Of a DNA stretch of 64,000 bases, positions 43,887-52,307 are shown piece after piece. A program made the position numbers and the translations under genes. Source of the DNA: CADEEL01 sp050246475 (GTDB lineage: Bacteria; Pseudomonadota; Alphaproteobacteria; Caulobacterales; Aquidulcibacteraceae); assembly GCA_050246475.1 (NCBI GenBank), contig JBFWVZ010000001.1:620001-684000 (forward strand). Reading direction: 5' to 3'. The notes under the pieces were generated by a model that saw only the letters and a list, made by a program, of their open reading frames with translations, ran no database searches and was not told where the DNA came from. Numbering within the stretch: position 1 is the stretch's first letter; each line of letters begins with the position of its first letter.

Positions 43887-45170
43887 ATGACCGCGCGTCC
43901 GATTCAGCCGCGACTTTTCGAGCCCGCGCAGCGCGGCGTGTCGGGCGCGGGCGCCATCGTGATCGATTTCATCTTCGCGGCGGCGCTGGCCTCGTTGTTC
44001 CTGCCGTTCCAGTGGCAAACGCCGGTCGGCTACACGCGGCCGTTCGACTACCTTTCGATCCTCTGCGTGGTGGCCGCCATGTCGCGCCTCGGCGGCGGCG
44101 CTTTCGTCATCACGCGCTCGATGCTGCCGCACCTGGCGTATCTCGCCGTCTATGTGATTTCGGCGCTGACGGTCTCGGCGATAAACGGCGTGCGCGAGAT
44201 CATCCAGATTTTCACCGTGCTCTTCTTCCTCGGGCCGCTGGTCGCGTATGTGCGGAGCCGGCCGGACAACAAGGTGTTCGTGATCGCGAGCGCGCTGCTG
44301 CTGGCGCTCTGCGCCTACGCGATCTACTGGCACATCGCGCATCGCTACTTCGTCGGCTGGAAAATCCTCGACGAGCCGAAGGCGATCTTCATCTTCCTGC
44401 CGGCGATGCTGGCGGCAGCGCTGCCGGGCCCAGGGCAACGCCAGCCCTGGTGGGCGCTGCCGGCGATCGCGGCGATGATGGTGATCATCATTCTCTCCGG
44501 CGAGCGAAAAGCTTACATGACCGGCGCCGTCTTCATCGCCGCCTATTTCGGCGTGCTCAATCCGCGGCTGCTCATCGTCGCGGCGATCGGCGCGCTGGCG
44601 CTGCCGATTCTGGCGGCGGCGGACCCGCAGGGTTATGTGGCGCGCCAGCTCGACACGGTGATCAATCCGCCCCACGTGGAGAACCTCTATACGCTCGACT
44701 ACGTCAACATGCCGTCGAGCCTCTCGAACGCGCAGCGGCAATTCTCCTGGGAAGTGGGCATGCAGCTGCTCGCGCGCGAGCCGTTCTTCGGCATCGGCAC
44801 CAATCAGTACGGCGAGCTGATGAATGCACGCTTCGGCTATCTGCCAAGCTATCTCAGACTCGACATTCACGGCGAGTTCCAACGATCCCTGGTCGAGAAC
44901 GGGATCATCGGCGTGGCGCTCTACGCGATCGCGTGGGTCTTTGCGCTCTTCGCGCTCTTGCGCCATGTGCGGGTGACGAAGCTGCTGACGGGGATGAAAG
45001 GACGCGAGCTCACATTGACGCTGCTGTTTGCCGGCGCTTTCGTGTTCTGCGCGTTCGAGGCGCAGAAGAGCTTGTCGATGGTGGCGTTCGTGGGCGCGGG
45101 GCTGTTGGGGCTGCTCTTGCCGGCGCAGCAATTCGCGAAGCCGGCGCCGCCGCGCGCGCAGCGCGCCTAG
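43887..45170 (+). CDS. O-antigen ligase/polymerase family protein (second copy)
   Basis: A 427-residue integral membrane protein with about 11 membrane segments. The Wzy_C-type loop appears as IIILSGERKAYMTGAVFIAA, QFSWEVGMQLLAREPFFGIG and YLRLDIHGEFQRSLVENGII. It could be the Wzy polymerase of this locus, with the copy at 35627 as ligase or the reverse. ATG 43887 is used; the upstream open frame has no support. Its end overlaps the convergent methyltransferase by 4 bases. Confidence 0.82.
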   Translation: MTARPIQPRLFEPAQRGVSGAGAIVIDFIFAAALASLFLPFQWQTPVGYTRPFDYLSILCVVAAMSRLGGGAFVITRSMLPHLAYLAVYVISALTVSAINGVREIIQIFTVLFFLGPLVAYVRSRPDNKVFVIASALLLALCAYAIYWHIAHRYFVGWKILDEPKAIFIFLPAMLAAALPGPGQRQPWWALPAIAAMMVIIILSGERKAYMTGAVFIAAYFGVLNPRLLIVAAIGALALPILAAADPQGYVARQLDTVINPPHVENLYTLDYVNMPSSLSNAQRQFSWEVGMQLLAREPFFGIGTNQYGELMNARFGYLPSYLRLDIHGEFQRSLVENGIIGVALYAIAWVFALFALLRHVRVTKLLTGMKGRELTLTLLFAGAFVFCAFEAQKSLSMVAFVGAGLLGLLLPAQQFAKPAPPRAQRA

Positions 45171-45880
45171 GACAACGTGCGCGCGGCAATTTCGGTGAGT
45201 TGGTCGGCGTCGGCGAAGACCATGAAAATCTGCGAATTGAAGGCAGCGCCTAGCGCCGGAAACGGCGAGAAAAAGCTGCGGACAAATTTGAATCTCGCCG
45301 CGATTTCGCGCTTGAGTTCGCGATAGTCGAAGCCCTTGTGATCCATGTACTTGCCGGACTTGGAACGCGGCACGCTGCCCCAGAAGATCCCAGCGCGGAT
45401 GAGTTCGCCAGGCGAATAACGCCATGGCGAGCCATTCACGATGCGCGCGTTAGCGTATTTGAGAAAAAGGACGGGGCCGATCATGATCGGCACGGAGACG
45501 ACGATGCGCCCGCTGGGCTTCAGCGCGCGCGCGCAAAACTCAAGGAACTCGGCGCGCGCCTCGTCGTCCATATGCTCGAGCGCTTCGAAGGCGCCGATGA
45601 TGTCCAGACTTGCGTCCGCGACGGCGTCGAGATCCGCGATCTTCTCGAAGCCCGGTTTCTGGTCGTCAACGAAGGCGTCGTAGCCCAAGAGGGCGCCTTG
45701 CCATCCGCGGGCGCGCAGATCGCTCAGCAAGCGCCCATCGCCGCAGCCATAGTCGAGAACCGATGCGTTCTTGTCCGCGAGCTCCTCGATGAGGCGCGCG
45801 GTGCGGTCGAAGCGCGTACGGTGGTTGAAGCGCGCCACCGGGCTCGGGCTATCGACGGTTAGGCGGTCGTAGTCAGACAT
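45167..45880 (-). CDS. Class I SAM-dependent methyltransferase
   Basis: A 237-residue methyltransferase: SVLDYGCGDGRLLSDLRARG (motif I), then DIIGAFEALEHMDDEARAEF and ALKPSGRIVVSVPIMIGPVL. The ALEHMDD and late membrane-like region resemble enzymes that modify glycolipids or sugars, so it may methylate a surface polysaccharide, as it sits at the end of the EPS locus. ATG 45880 is chosen because the open frame to 46033 runs into the metK leader. Confidence 0.82.
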   Translation of the reverse strand: MSDYDRLTVDSPSPVARFNHRTRFDRTARLIEELADKNASVLDYGCGDGRLLSDLRARGWQGALLGYDAFVDDQKPGFEKIADLDAVADASLDIIGAFEALEHMDDEARAEFLEFCARALKPSGRIVVSVPIMIGPVLFLKYANARIVNGSPWRYSPGELIRAGIFWGSVPRSKSGKYMDHKGFDYRELKREIAARFKFVRSFFSPFPALGAAFNSQIFMVFADADQLTEIAARTLS

Positions 45881-46053
45881 GGTCCAACGTGCTCCGGCCT
45901 GCCCCCCGCGCATCCTACTCCAAAACCTGCGCCAACGGCCAAGGCGCGGAAAGGGCGGCGTTTTGTCTCCGGTTCGCGCAACGGGCGAGAAATGGGTTAA
46001 ACAGCGCCGCTGATTTGGCGGCCTTCGAGCCATTCAAGACGGGGACCACTTAC

Positions 46054-47238
46054 ATGGGCGCGCGGCGCGAGAGCTACATTTTCACAAGCGAGAGCGTGTC
46101 GGAGGGGCACCCCGACAAGGTGGCGGACCGGATATCGGACACCGTGGTCGATGCTTTTCTCACCGCTGATCCGTTTGCACGCGTGGCGTGTGAAACGCTG
46201 GTTACGACGCAGCGCATCATTCTCGCGGGAGAAGTGCGTGCGCCCGACGACAAGATCGGCGATCTCATCGGCGGTCTGGAAGCCAAGGTGCGCGCCGCGA
46301 TCAAAGACATCGGCTACCACCAGGACGGCTTCCACTGGGCGACGGCGCATTACGAATGCCATTTGCACGCACAATCGAAGGACATCGCGCAGGGCGTTGA
46401 CGCTTCCGGCAACAAGGACGAAGGCGCGGGCGATCAGGGCATCATGTTCGGCCATGCGACGAACGAAACGCCGGAGCTCATGCCGGCGCCGATTCAGTAT
46501 TCGCACAACATTCTAAAGGCGCTGGCCAAGGCGCGCCATTCCGGCGAACGGCCCGAGCTTGAGCCGGATGCGAAGAGCCAGGTCACGCTCGCCTACGAGA
46601 ACGGCAAACCCGTGCGCGCGACCTCCATCGTGCTCTCGACGCAGCACAAGCCGGGCCTCGACTCGCGCGGCGTGCAGGCGCTGGTCGAGCCGTATATCCG
46701 CAAGGTGCTGCCCGACGGCTTCATCAATGATGAAACCGAGTGGCATGTGAACCCGACGGGCAATTTCGTCATAGGCGGGCCGGACGGCGATGCGGGGCTC
46801 ACGGGCCGCAAAATCATCGTGGACACGTATGGCGGCGCGGCCCCGCACGGCGGGGGCGCGTTCTCCGGCAAGGATCCGACGAAAGTTGACCGCTCGGCGG
46901 CCTATGCGTGCCGGTATCTCGCGAAGAACGTTGTCGCGGCGGGCCTCGCCGAGAAGTGCACGATCCAGATCAGCTACGCGATCGGCGTCTCCAAGCCGCT
47001 TTCGTTCTATGTCGATCTGCACGGCAACGGAGAGGTCGATCCCGCGAAGCTGGAAAAAATTCTGCCGGAGCTGATTGGGGGCGCGAGCCCTCGCGCAATT
47101 CGCGAGCATCTTGGGCTTAACCGGGCGATCTACGCGCGCACCGCCGCCTACGGACATTTCGGGCGCGAACCCGACAATGAAGGCGGCTTCTCTTGGGAGC
47201 GCACCGATCTCGTGGAAGAGCTCAAGCGGGTGGCGTAG
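46054..47238 (+). CDS. metK: S-adenosylmethionine synthase MetK
   Basis: MetK makes S-adenosylmethionine from methionine and ATP in the cytoplasm. The 394-residue product begins YIFTSESVSEGHPDKVADRI and has GAGDQGIMFGHATNE, GLTGRKIIVDTYGGAAPHGG and FSGKDPTKVDRSAAYACRY, all family motifs. Full length. ATG 46054 is preceded by GGGGACC. No clear SAM riboswitch was recognised in its leader. Together with ahcY nearby it covers the methyl cycle. Confidence 0.97.
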   Translation: MGARRESYIFTSESVSEGHPDKVADRISDTVVDAFLTADPFARVACETLVTTQRIILAGEVRAPDDKIGDLIGGLEAKVRAAIKDIGYHQDGFHWATAHYECHLHAQSKDIAQGVDASGNKDEGAGDQGIMFGHATNETPELMPAPIQYSHNILKALAKARHSGERPELEPDAKSQVTLAYENGKPVRATSIVLSTQHKPGLDSRGVQALVEPYIRKVLPDGFINDETEWHVNPTGNFVIGGPDGDAGLTGRKIIVDTYGGAAPHGGGAFSGKDPTKVDRSAAYACRYLAKNVVAAGLAEKCTIQISYAIGVSKPLSFYVDLHGNGEVDPAKLEKILPELIGGASPRAIREHLGLNRAIYARTAAYGHFGREPDNEGGFSWERTDLVEELKRVA

Positions 47239-47620
47239 CGCGCGTCTTGAGCGAGATCGCCAACGCGATGAGAATGATCACAAGCGCGGCCGCGTTGAAC
47301 GGCTGGCCCGGAACCTCGACCGGCAGCGAACGCCATAGATAAAGGTTCGCGAGCGTCAGCGCGGTCTGCACGGCTTGCAGCGCGAGGAAGAGCGAAATGA
47401 GCGCGCGCATGCGCGCGACAACAAAGAGCTGAAACGCGCCCAGCGTCATCTGCATTAAGCCGATCGCGGCAAAGAGCGCGAGGATGGTTTCGCGCGCTTC
47501 GCTCAGATCGAGGCCGGCGATGGAGTGCGCGCCGCCGTCGGGCGCGAAGGCGTGAATGGCCCCGCGCACGAGATTGAGAACGCCCAGAAGCGCAAGCACG
47601 ACGAGGGGGATGTGGCGCAT
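47222..47620 (-). CDS. Small four-pass membrane protein
   Basis: A 132-residue hydrophobic protein of unknown function with about four membrane segments (near residues 4-20, 45-65, 70-90 and 107-125), like small DUF4345-type proteins. The first segment reads PLVVLALLGVLNLVRGAIHA. Its end overlaps the 3' end of metK on the opposite strand by 17 bases. It diverges from the ArsR gene. Confidence 0.68.
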   Translation of the reverse strand: MRHIPLVVLALLGVLNLVRGAIHAFAPDGGAHSIAGLDLSEARETILALFAAIGLMQMTLGAFQLFVVARMRALISLFLALQAVQTALTLANLYLWRSLPVEVPGQPFNAAALVIILIALAISLKTRATPPA

Positions 47621-47687
47621 GGGGTGTTCCTCCGGCGTCAGCCTCCCGCAACCGGGCGGCGCGCGGAAGTCCGGCTGTCAAAAAGTT

Positions 47688-47725
47688 TATTTGCACATTT
47701 GGCTAATTGCATATATGGGCAAATA
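47688..47725. promoter_or_regulatory. Inverted repeat before the ArsR gene
   Basis: TATTTGC (47688-47694) and GCAAATA (47719-47725) are a perfect seven-base inverted pair, 24 bases apart, in an AT-rich stretch that ends 3 bases before the arsR start. Likely an autoregulatory operator for the ArsR-type repressor. Confidence 0.5.
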
Positions 47726-47728
47726 CAG

Positions 47729-48067
47729 ATGAACGACGCCCAGCTTGACCGCGTTTTCGGCGCCCTCGCCGACCCGACCCGCCGGGCCATCCTGGCGCGG
47801 CTCGCTCAAGGCGACGCGACGGTCAATCAGATCGCCGCGCCGCTGCCGATGAGCCTGCCGTCGGTCTCCAAGCATCTCAAAGTGCTGGAAGGCGCGGGGC
47901 TCATCACGCGCGGGCGGGATGCGCAGTGGCGCCCGTGCCGGCTGGAGCCGAAAGCGCTCAAGGCCGTTGACGACTGGCTCGTCTTCTACCGGCGCTTTTG
48001 GGAAGGCGCGTTCGACAACATGGCCGCCTACATCGCGCGCCTCAAGGAAACGGGAGAGAAGCCATGA
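47729..48067 (+). CDS. ArsR family transcriptional regulator
   Basis: A 112-residue winged-helix repressor: LDRVFGALADPTRRAILARL, then LPMSLPSVSKHLKVLEGAGL for the recognition helix and RDAQWRPCRLEPKALKAVDD. It belongs to the non-metal ArsR group usually found with SRPBCC (AHSA1) genes, as here. It overlaps the following SRPBCC gene by ATGA. An inverted repeat lies just before it. Confidence 0.92.
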   Translation: MNDAQLDRVFGALADPTRRAILARLAQGDATVNQIAAPLPMSLPSVSKHLKVLEGAGLITRGRDAQWRPCRLEPKALKAVDDWLVFYRRFWEGAFDNMAAYIARLKETGEKP

Positions 48068-48537
48068 GCGCGGTTCTGGCGGACGACGAATTACTGATTA
48101 CGCGCATTTTCGATGCGCCGGCTTCGCTCGTGTTTTCGCTGTGGACGCAGGCGGAGCATTTGAAAAATTGGATGGGTCCGGAGAATTTCACCTGCCCGGT
48201 CGCGGAGATCGATTTCCGCGTCGGCGGCGCCTATCGCGCGATGATTCAATCGGTCGAATACGGAGACTCGTGGTTCGGCGGGATCTATCGCGAGATCGAA
48301 CCGCATTCGCGGCTCGTCTTCACGTTCAAGTGGGACGGCGGGCCCTCGGCGGATGTCGAGACGCTGATCACGATTACCTTCGCCGAACATGACGGCAAAA
48401 CCACGCAGACGTTCCACCAAACGCCCTTCCTCGATGTCGAGCGGCGCGATGCGCATGTGGGCGGATGGACGTCTTGCTTCGAGAAATTGGGCGCTTACGC
48501 AGCGCGCGTTGAGCAAGAAGACAGGAGCGCATCATGA
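48064..48537 (+). CDS. SRPBCC (AHSA1-type) ligand-binding protein
   Basis: A 157-residue START-like fold protein with a deep hydrophobic cavity. LLITRIFDAPASLVFSLWTQ and HLKNWMGPENF are the family start, RVGGAYRAMIQSVEYGDSWF the core, and GGWTSCFEKLGAYAA the last helix. It probably binds or modifies an unknown hydrophobic ligand. It overlaps arsR before it and the YciI-like gene after it. Confidence 0.88.
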   Translation: MSAVLADDELLITRIFDAPASLVFSLWTQAEHLKNWMGPENFTCPVAEIDFRVGGAYRAMIQSVEYGDSWFGGIYREIEPHSRLVFTFKWDGGPSADVETLITITFAEHDGKTTQTFHQTPFLDVERRDAHVGGWTSCFEKLGAYAARVEQEDRSAS

Positions 48538-48890
48538 CGCGTTATCTCGCAGTTTATACGGGCACACCCGAAGCACGGGCGAAATCCGGATGGGACAAGC
48601 TCGACGACAAGGCGCGCTCCGAGCGCGAACAAGCGGGCATGCACGCCCGGATGCAATGGGGCGAGAAGCACGCCTCCTCGATCGTCGTGCAGGGCGGGCC
48701 GCTTGGGGGCACCAAGCGCGTCGGCAAAGAGGGCGTCAGCGACATCAAGAACAATTTGGCGGGCTACATCGTCATCGAGGCGCCGTCGCACGAAGCGGCC
48801 GCGCAGATGTTTGAAGGCCATCCGCACTTTTCGATTTTTCCGGGCGACAGCGTCGAGGTGATGCCGTGCCTGCCCATCCCCGGCCAATGA
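48534..48890 (+). CDS. YciI/DGPF-domain protein
   Basis: A 118-residue ferredoxin-like protein of the YciI family (RYLAVYTGTPEARAKSGWDK, VVQGGPLGGTKRVGKEGVSD, GYIVIEAPSHEAAAQMFEGH). The family has no settled function; some are hydrolases or dehalogenase-like. It overlaps the SRPBCC gene and precedes a GST by 10 bases, in the same operon. Confidence 0.82.
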   Translation: MTRYLAVYTGTPEARAKSGWDKLDDKARSEREQAGMHARMQWGEKHASSIVVQGGPLGGTKRVGKEGVSDIKNNLAGYIVIEAPSHEAAAQMFEGHPHFSIFPGDSVEVMPCLPIPGQ

Positions 48891-48900
48891 GGAGTTTCCG

Positions 48901-49539
48901 ATGATTACGATTTCCGCTTTCGCCTGGGTGCCGGATTTTGCGCGCGGGCAAGTGCGCGATCTGCGCGTGCGATGGGCGCTTGAAGAGGCGGGCCTGCCCT
49001 ATCGCGTGCGCCTCTTGGAGCAGGGCGATCAGGACAAGCCCGAGTACCGCGCGCTGCAGCCTTTCGGGCAGGTGCCGATTTTTCAGGACGGCGAACTCTC
49101 GCTTTTCGAGACGGGCGCGATCGTCATGCATGTGGGGGAGCGCACGGAGGCGCTGCTGCCGGGCGATCCCAATGCGCGCGCGCGGGCGCGCCAATGGGTT
49201 GTGGCCGCGCTCAACTCGATCGAACCGTTCGTGATGGATGTCGCGCGGATCGAGATCTTCTTCGCTGGCGAAGAATGGGCGAAGCTCCGGCGCCCCGGCG
49301 CGCTCGAATTTCTGCACAAGCGGCTCACGGGCCTTTCCAATTCGCTTGGTGAGAAGCCCTTCCTCGACGGCGATCGCTTCACCGCGGGCGATCTTCTTAT
49401 GAGCACGGTGCTGCGCATTCTGCCGGACGAGACGGCCAAGCACGCGAACCTCGCGGCCTACGTCGCGCGGTGTACGGCGCGGCCGGCGTTTTCGCGTGCG
49501 CTCTCGGCACAGCTCGGCGATTTCCGGCAAGCGGCGTGA
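48901..49539 (+). CDS. Glutathione S-transferase family protein
   Basis: A 212-residue GST: thioredoxin-like N-half with RWALEEAGLPYRVRLLEQGD, QPFGQVPIFQDGELSLFETG (cis-proline and the SxE-type glutathione contact), and a helical C-half with FLDGDRFTAGDLLMSTVLRI (N-capping box). It conjugates or handles electrophiles with glutathione. A GAGGAG ribosome site precedes it; last gene of the arsR operon. Confidence 0.9.
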   Translation: MITISAFAWVPDFARGQVRDLRVRWALEEAGLPYRVRLLEQGDQDKPEYRALQPFGQVPIFQDGELSLFETGAIVMHVGERTEALLPGDPNARARARQWVVAALNSIEPFVMDVARIEIFFAGEEWAKLRRPGALEFLHKRLTGLSNSLGEKPFLDGDRFTAGDLLMSTVLRILPDETAKHANLAAYVARCTARPAFSRALSAQLGDFRQAA

Positions 49540-49540
49540 G

Positions 49541-50011
49541 CTATTCCCCGAGTTCGCGGGCGAGCGCCTCCAGCAATTCGCGGAGGCCTTGCTCGCGGCT
49601 CGGGATGTCGCCGGGCCCGGTCAGGTAGGCGCCTTGCTCGGTGAGCATGAGGCGCGTGCCCGATCCGTTGGGCGTGAGTTCAATGGTGGACAGCGAGACC
49701 GAGATGCGGGCGCCGCCAATGTGCATCTCGTAGGCCCAGATGAGGCGCTCGTTCTCAACGACATCATAGTAAAGGCCGTGATTGGTGATCTCTGCGCCGC
49801 CCTGGTAAGCGCCGCGCCAGATCTCGCGGCCGCCTTCCTTCGACTCGACGCTGTACTCGAACGTCTCGAAGCCTTCGCCGCTGGCGAACCAGCGGAGCTT
49901 TGCATCCTCCAAGGTCAGCGCGGCAAAGACGCGTTGCGGCGAGGCCCTATATTCGCGCGCGATCGAGATCGTGCCGTGCCAAACCTTCTGCTCCGCCATG
50001 GGGCTCTCCAT
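49541..50011 (-). CDS. SRPBCC (AHSA1-type) protein
   Basis: A 156-residue START-like protein: REYRASPQRVFAALTLEDAK, GAYQGGAEITNHGLYYDVVE and TRLMLTEQGAYLTGPGD. It is a distant second copy of the type at 48064. Start choices are ATG 50011 or ATG 49999; a GTG at 50014 is also in frame. A 20-base perfect palindrome ends at the start site, so expression is probably repressed by a dimeric regulator. It is convergent with the GST gene, one base apart. Confidence 0.85.
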   Translation of the reverse strand: MESPMAEQKVWHGTISIAREYRASPQRVFAALTLEDAKLRWFASGEGFETFEYSVESKEGGREIWRGAYQGGAEITNHGLYYDVVENERLIWAYEMHIGGARISVSLSTIELTPNGSGTRLMLTEQGAYLTGPGDIPSREQGLRELLEALARELGE

Positions 50012-50012
50012 C

Positions 50013-50032
50013 ACTTAGGTAAATACCTAAGT
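50013..50032. promoter_or_regulatory. Perfect 20-base operator palindrome
   Basis: ACTTAGGTA-AA-TACCTAAGT is a perfect nine-base inverted repeat with a 2-base centre, directly before the SRPBCC start. Its form suits an ArsR/MarR/TetR-type dimer. It also lies 69 bases before the ahcY riboswitch, so it might affect both directions. Confidence 0.65.
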
Positions 50033-50100
50033 ATTGGATCGCGGCGGCGATTGCAAGCCCGGTTTGCCAGAATCCGCTGCTGCTGGTATGAGGCGCGCCT

Positions 50101-50174
50101 CCGCCAAGGAGCGTTGCGACGGCTGTTCATCAGCCGCCAGGCTTGGCGGGTTTCTGTTTCAGGAAACGACGCTC
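50101..50174 (+). ncRNA. S-adenosylhomocysteine (SAH) riboswitch
   Basis: The leader of ahcY folds as an SAH riboswitch. P1 pairs CCGCCAAG (50101-50108) with CTTGGCGG (50142-50149), perfect over eight bases. P2 is CGGCTG-TTCAT-CAGCCG (50120-50136). The conserved core AAGGAGCGTTGCGAC and CCAGGCTTGG are present. GAGCGT (50109-50114) can form the pseudoknot with ACGCTC (50169-50174), after the hairpin GTTTC...GAAAC. This class is known to raise ahcY expression when SAH accumulates. The ribosome site AAGGAGGG follows at about 50186-50193. Confidence 0.93.
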
Positions 50175-50199
50175 GCGAGCTTTCGAAGGAGGGCGCGCG

Positions 50200-51615
50200 A
50201 TGAGCGCACAATTGAATCCGAAGGAAACCGATTTCGTCGTCGCCGATCTCTCGCTGGCCGATTGGGGCCGCAAGGAGATCGCGATCGCTGAGACGGAAAT
50301 GCCAGGCCTCATGGCCGTGCGCGCGGAATACGCAAAGGCGCAGCCGCTCAAGGGCGCGCGCGTTTGCGGATCGCTGCACATGACGATCCAGACCGCCGTG
50401 CTGATCGAGACGCTCAAGGCGCTGGGCGCGGATGTGCGCTGGGCCTCGTGCAACATCTTCTCGACGCAGGATCACGCCGCGGCGGCGATCGCCAAGACAG
50501 GCACGCCGGTCTTCGCCGTCAAAGGCGAGAGCCTTGACGAATATTGGGCCTACACGCACCGCATTTTCGAGTGGGCGGACGGGGGCTATCCGAACCTCAT
50601 CCTCGATGACGGCGGGGACGCCACGCTGCTCACCGTGCTCGGCCCCAAGGCGGAGGCCAATCCCTCGATCCTCGACAAGCCGGAGAACGAGGAGGAGGAA
50701 GCGCTCTACAAGATGATGAAGCGCTATTTGAAAGAGAAGCCTGGCTTCTATTCGGCGATCCGCGCGGCGATCAAAGGCGTTTCGGAAGAGACGACGACGG
50801 GCGTGCACCGCCTCTACCAAATGGCGCAGAAGGGCGAGCTGCCCTATCCGGCGATCAACGTGAACGACAGCGTCACGAAATCGAAGTTCGACAATCTCTA
50901 TGGCTGCCGTGAATCGCTCGTCGATGCGATCCGGCGCGGGACGGATGTGATGCTCGCGGGCAAGGTCGCGTTCGTCGCGGGCTATGGGGATGTGGGCAAG
51001 GGCTCGGCCGCGTCGCTGCGGAACGGGGGCGCGCGCGTGATCGTCGCGGAAGTCGATCCAATCTGCGCGCTGCAGGCGGCGATGGAGGGCTACGAGGTCC
51101 GCACCATCGAGGATTCCGTGAAGGACGCGGACATCTTCGTGACGGCGACGGGCAACAAGGACGTCATCACCGTCGATCACATGCGGGCGATGAAGAACAA
51201 CGCCATCGTCTGCAATATCGGCCACTTCGATTCCGAGATTCAGATCGCGGGCCTGCGCAATTTCAAGTGGGACAAGATCAAGGATCAGGTCCATCACGTG
51301 GAGTTTCCGGACGGCAAGAAGATCATCGTGCTTTCGGAAGGCCGGCTGGTGAACCTCGGCAATGCGACGGGGCATCCGAGCTTCGTGATGAGCGCGAGCT
51401 TCACCAACCAGACGCTCGCGCAGATCGAGCTTTGGACGAACGGGCCGCGCTACGAGAACAGGGTCTATACCCTGCCCAAGCACCTCGATGAGAAAGTGGC
51501 GATGCTTCACCTCGAGAAGCTCGGCGCCAAGCTCACCAAGATGACGAAGGCGCAGGCCGATTATATCGGCGTGCCGGAAGCTGGGCCGTTCAAGCCGGAG
51601 CATTACCGGTACTGA
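50200..51615 (+). CDS. ahcY: Adenosylhomocysteinase AhcY
   Basis: AhcY splits S-adenosylhomocysteine into adenosine and homocysteine with NAD as cofactor, relieving inhibition of methyltransferases. The 471-residue product has GSLHMTIQTAVLIETLKALG, SCNIFSTQDHAAAAIAKTG, the NAD loop VAFVAGYGDVGKGSAASLRN, NIGHFDSEI and GHPSFVMSASFTNQTLAQIE. It is the long form with the extra insert usual in proteobacteria. The start at 50200 follows AAGGAGGG. An SAH riboswitch in its leader controls it. Confidence 0.97.
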   Translation: MSAQLNPKETDFVVADLSLADWGRKEIAIAETEMPGLMAVRAEYAKAQPLKGARVCGSLHMTIQTAVLIETLKALGADVRWASCNIFSTQDHAAAAIAKTGTPVFAVKGESLDEYWAYTHRIFEWADGGYPNLILDDGGDATLLTVLGPKAEANPSILDKPENEEEEALYKMMKRYLKEKPGFYSAIRAAIKGVSEETTTGVHRLYQMAQKGELPYPAINVNDSVTKSKFDNLYGCRESLVDAIRRGTDVMLAGKVAFVAGYGDVGKGSAASLRNGGARVIVAEVDPICALQAAMEGYEVRTIEDSVKDADIFVTATGNKDVITVDHMRAMKNNAIVCNIGHFDSEIQIAGLRNFKWDKIKDQVHHVEFPDGKKIIVLSEGRLVNLGNATGHPSFVMSASFTNQTLAQIELWTNGPRYENRVYTLPKHLDEKVAMLHLEKLGAKLTKMTKAQADYIGVPEAGPFKPEHYRY

Positions 51616-51624
51616 CTTTTGCGC

Positions 51625-51652
51625 GCCGGCGCCGTGATGGAGCGGCGCCGGC
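51625..51652 (+). terminator. Strong GC stem-loop after ahcY
   Basis: GCCGGCGCC and GGCGCCGGC pair perfectly around GTGATGGAGC, nine bases after the ahcY stop codon. There is no T-run after it, so it may be a weak or Rho-assisted terminator or a 3' stabilising stem. Confidence 0.5.
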
Positions 51653-51756
51653 GAGGCGCGCGTTGGGCCAGAGCCGGCCGTGCGAGGCCGAACGGACGCG
51701 CCCCATGATCGACCGAGCGATGCGCTCGTGCTTAGCTGCGCAAAAGGGAGAGCGAG

Positions 51757-52305
51757 ATGGGCGCATCGCGGCGGATCGTGACGGGGCATGACGCGGAGGG
51801 GAACGCGATCGTCGTGCGGGACGGGGCGCCGCCGCGCGTGATCGACATCGCGGGGCGTGGGACGGTCTTTCACGAATTGTGGAACACGCTCGTTCCGGCG
51901 CGGATCGACCGCGGGAGCGCGGAGCCGAACGAGGACGCATTGAAGCTCGCGCCGCCGAAGGGCGGCGTGCGCATTCGCTTCGTGGATTTTCCACCCGAGA
52001 CGGCCGAGACCGCGCAGATCGATCCGGCGACGGCGAAACAGCTCTTCGCGCAGTTCGGCGGCGGCGATCACTCAACCGCCAAGCAGGGCGGGCATCCTTT
52101 CATGCATCGCACGGAGACGATCGATTTCGGCATCGTGCTCGAAGGCGAGATCACGTTGGTGCTCGACAAGAGCGAGACGATCGTTCGCCAAGGCGACGTC
52201 GTCATCCAGAACGGCACGAACCATGCGTGGGCCAACCGCAGCGGGAAGACGACGCGGATGTGCTTCGTGTTGGCGGATGGGAAGTTCGAGGAGGGATTGG
52301 CGTAG
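51757..52305 (+). CDS. Cupin domain protein
   Basis: A 182-residue protein with one cupin barrel in its second half: TIDFGIVLEGEITLVLDKSE, QGDVVIQNGTNHAWANRSGK. The family's metal ligands are only partly kept (DFGIVLEGE, H in TNHAW), so it may bind rather than oxidise its ligand. The first 90 residues contain WNTLVPARIDRGSAEPN, seen in ethyl tert-butyl ether-degradation EthD-associated cupins. Ribosome site GGGAGAGCGAG. Ligand unknown. Confidence 0.83.
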   Translation: MGASRRIVTGHDAEGNAIVVRDGAPPRVIDIAGRGTVFHELWNTLVPARIDRGSAEPNEDALKLAPPKGGVRIRFVDFPPETAETAQIDPATAKQLFAQFGGGDHSTAKQGGHPFMHRTETIDFGIVLEGEITLVLDKSETIVRQGDVVIQNGTNHAWANRSGKTTRMCFVLADGKFEEGLA

Positions 52306-52307
52306 TT

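Noticed and set aside
45881..46053. Possible SAM riboswitch before metK
   Set aside because: A CTGATTT stretch and hairpin (GCCGC/GCGGC) are present, but the conserved AACC and pseudoknot partners of SAM-II or SAM-V are missing.
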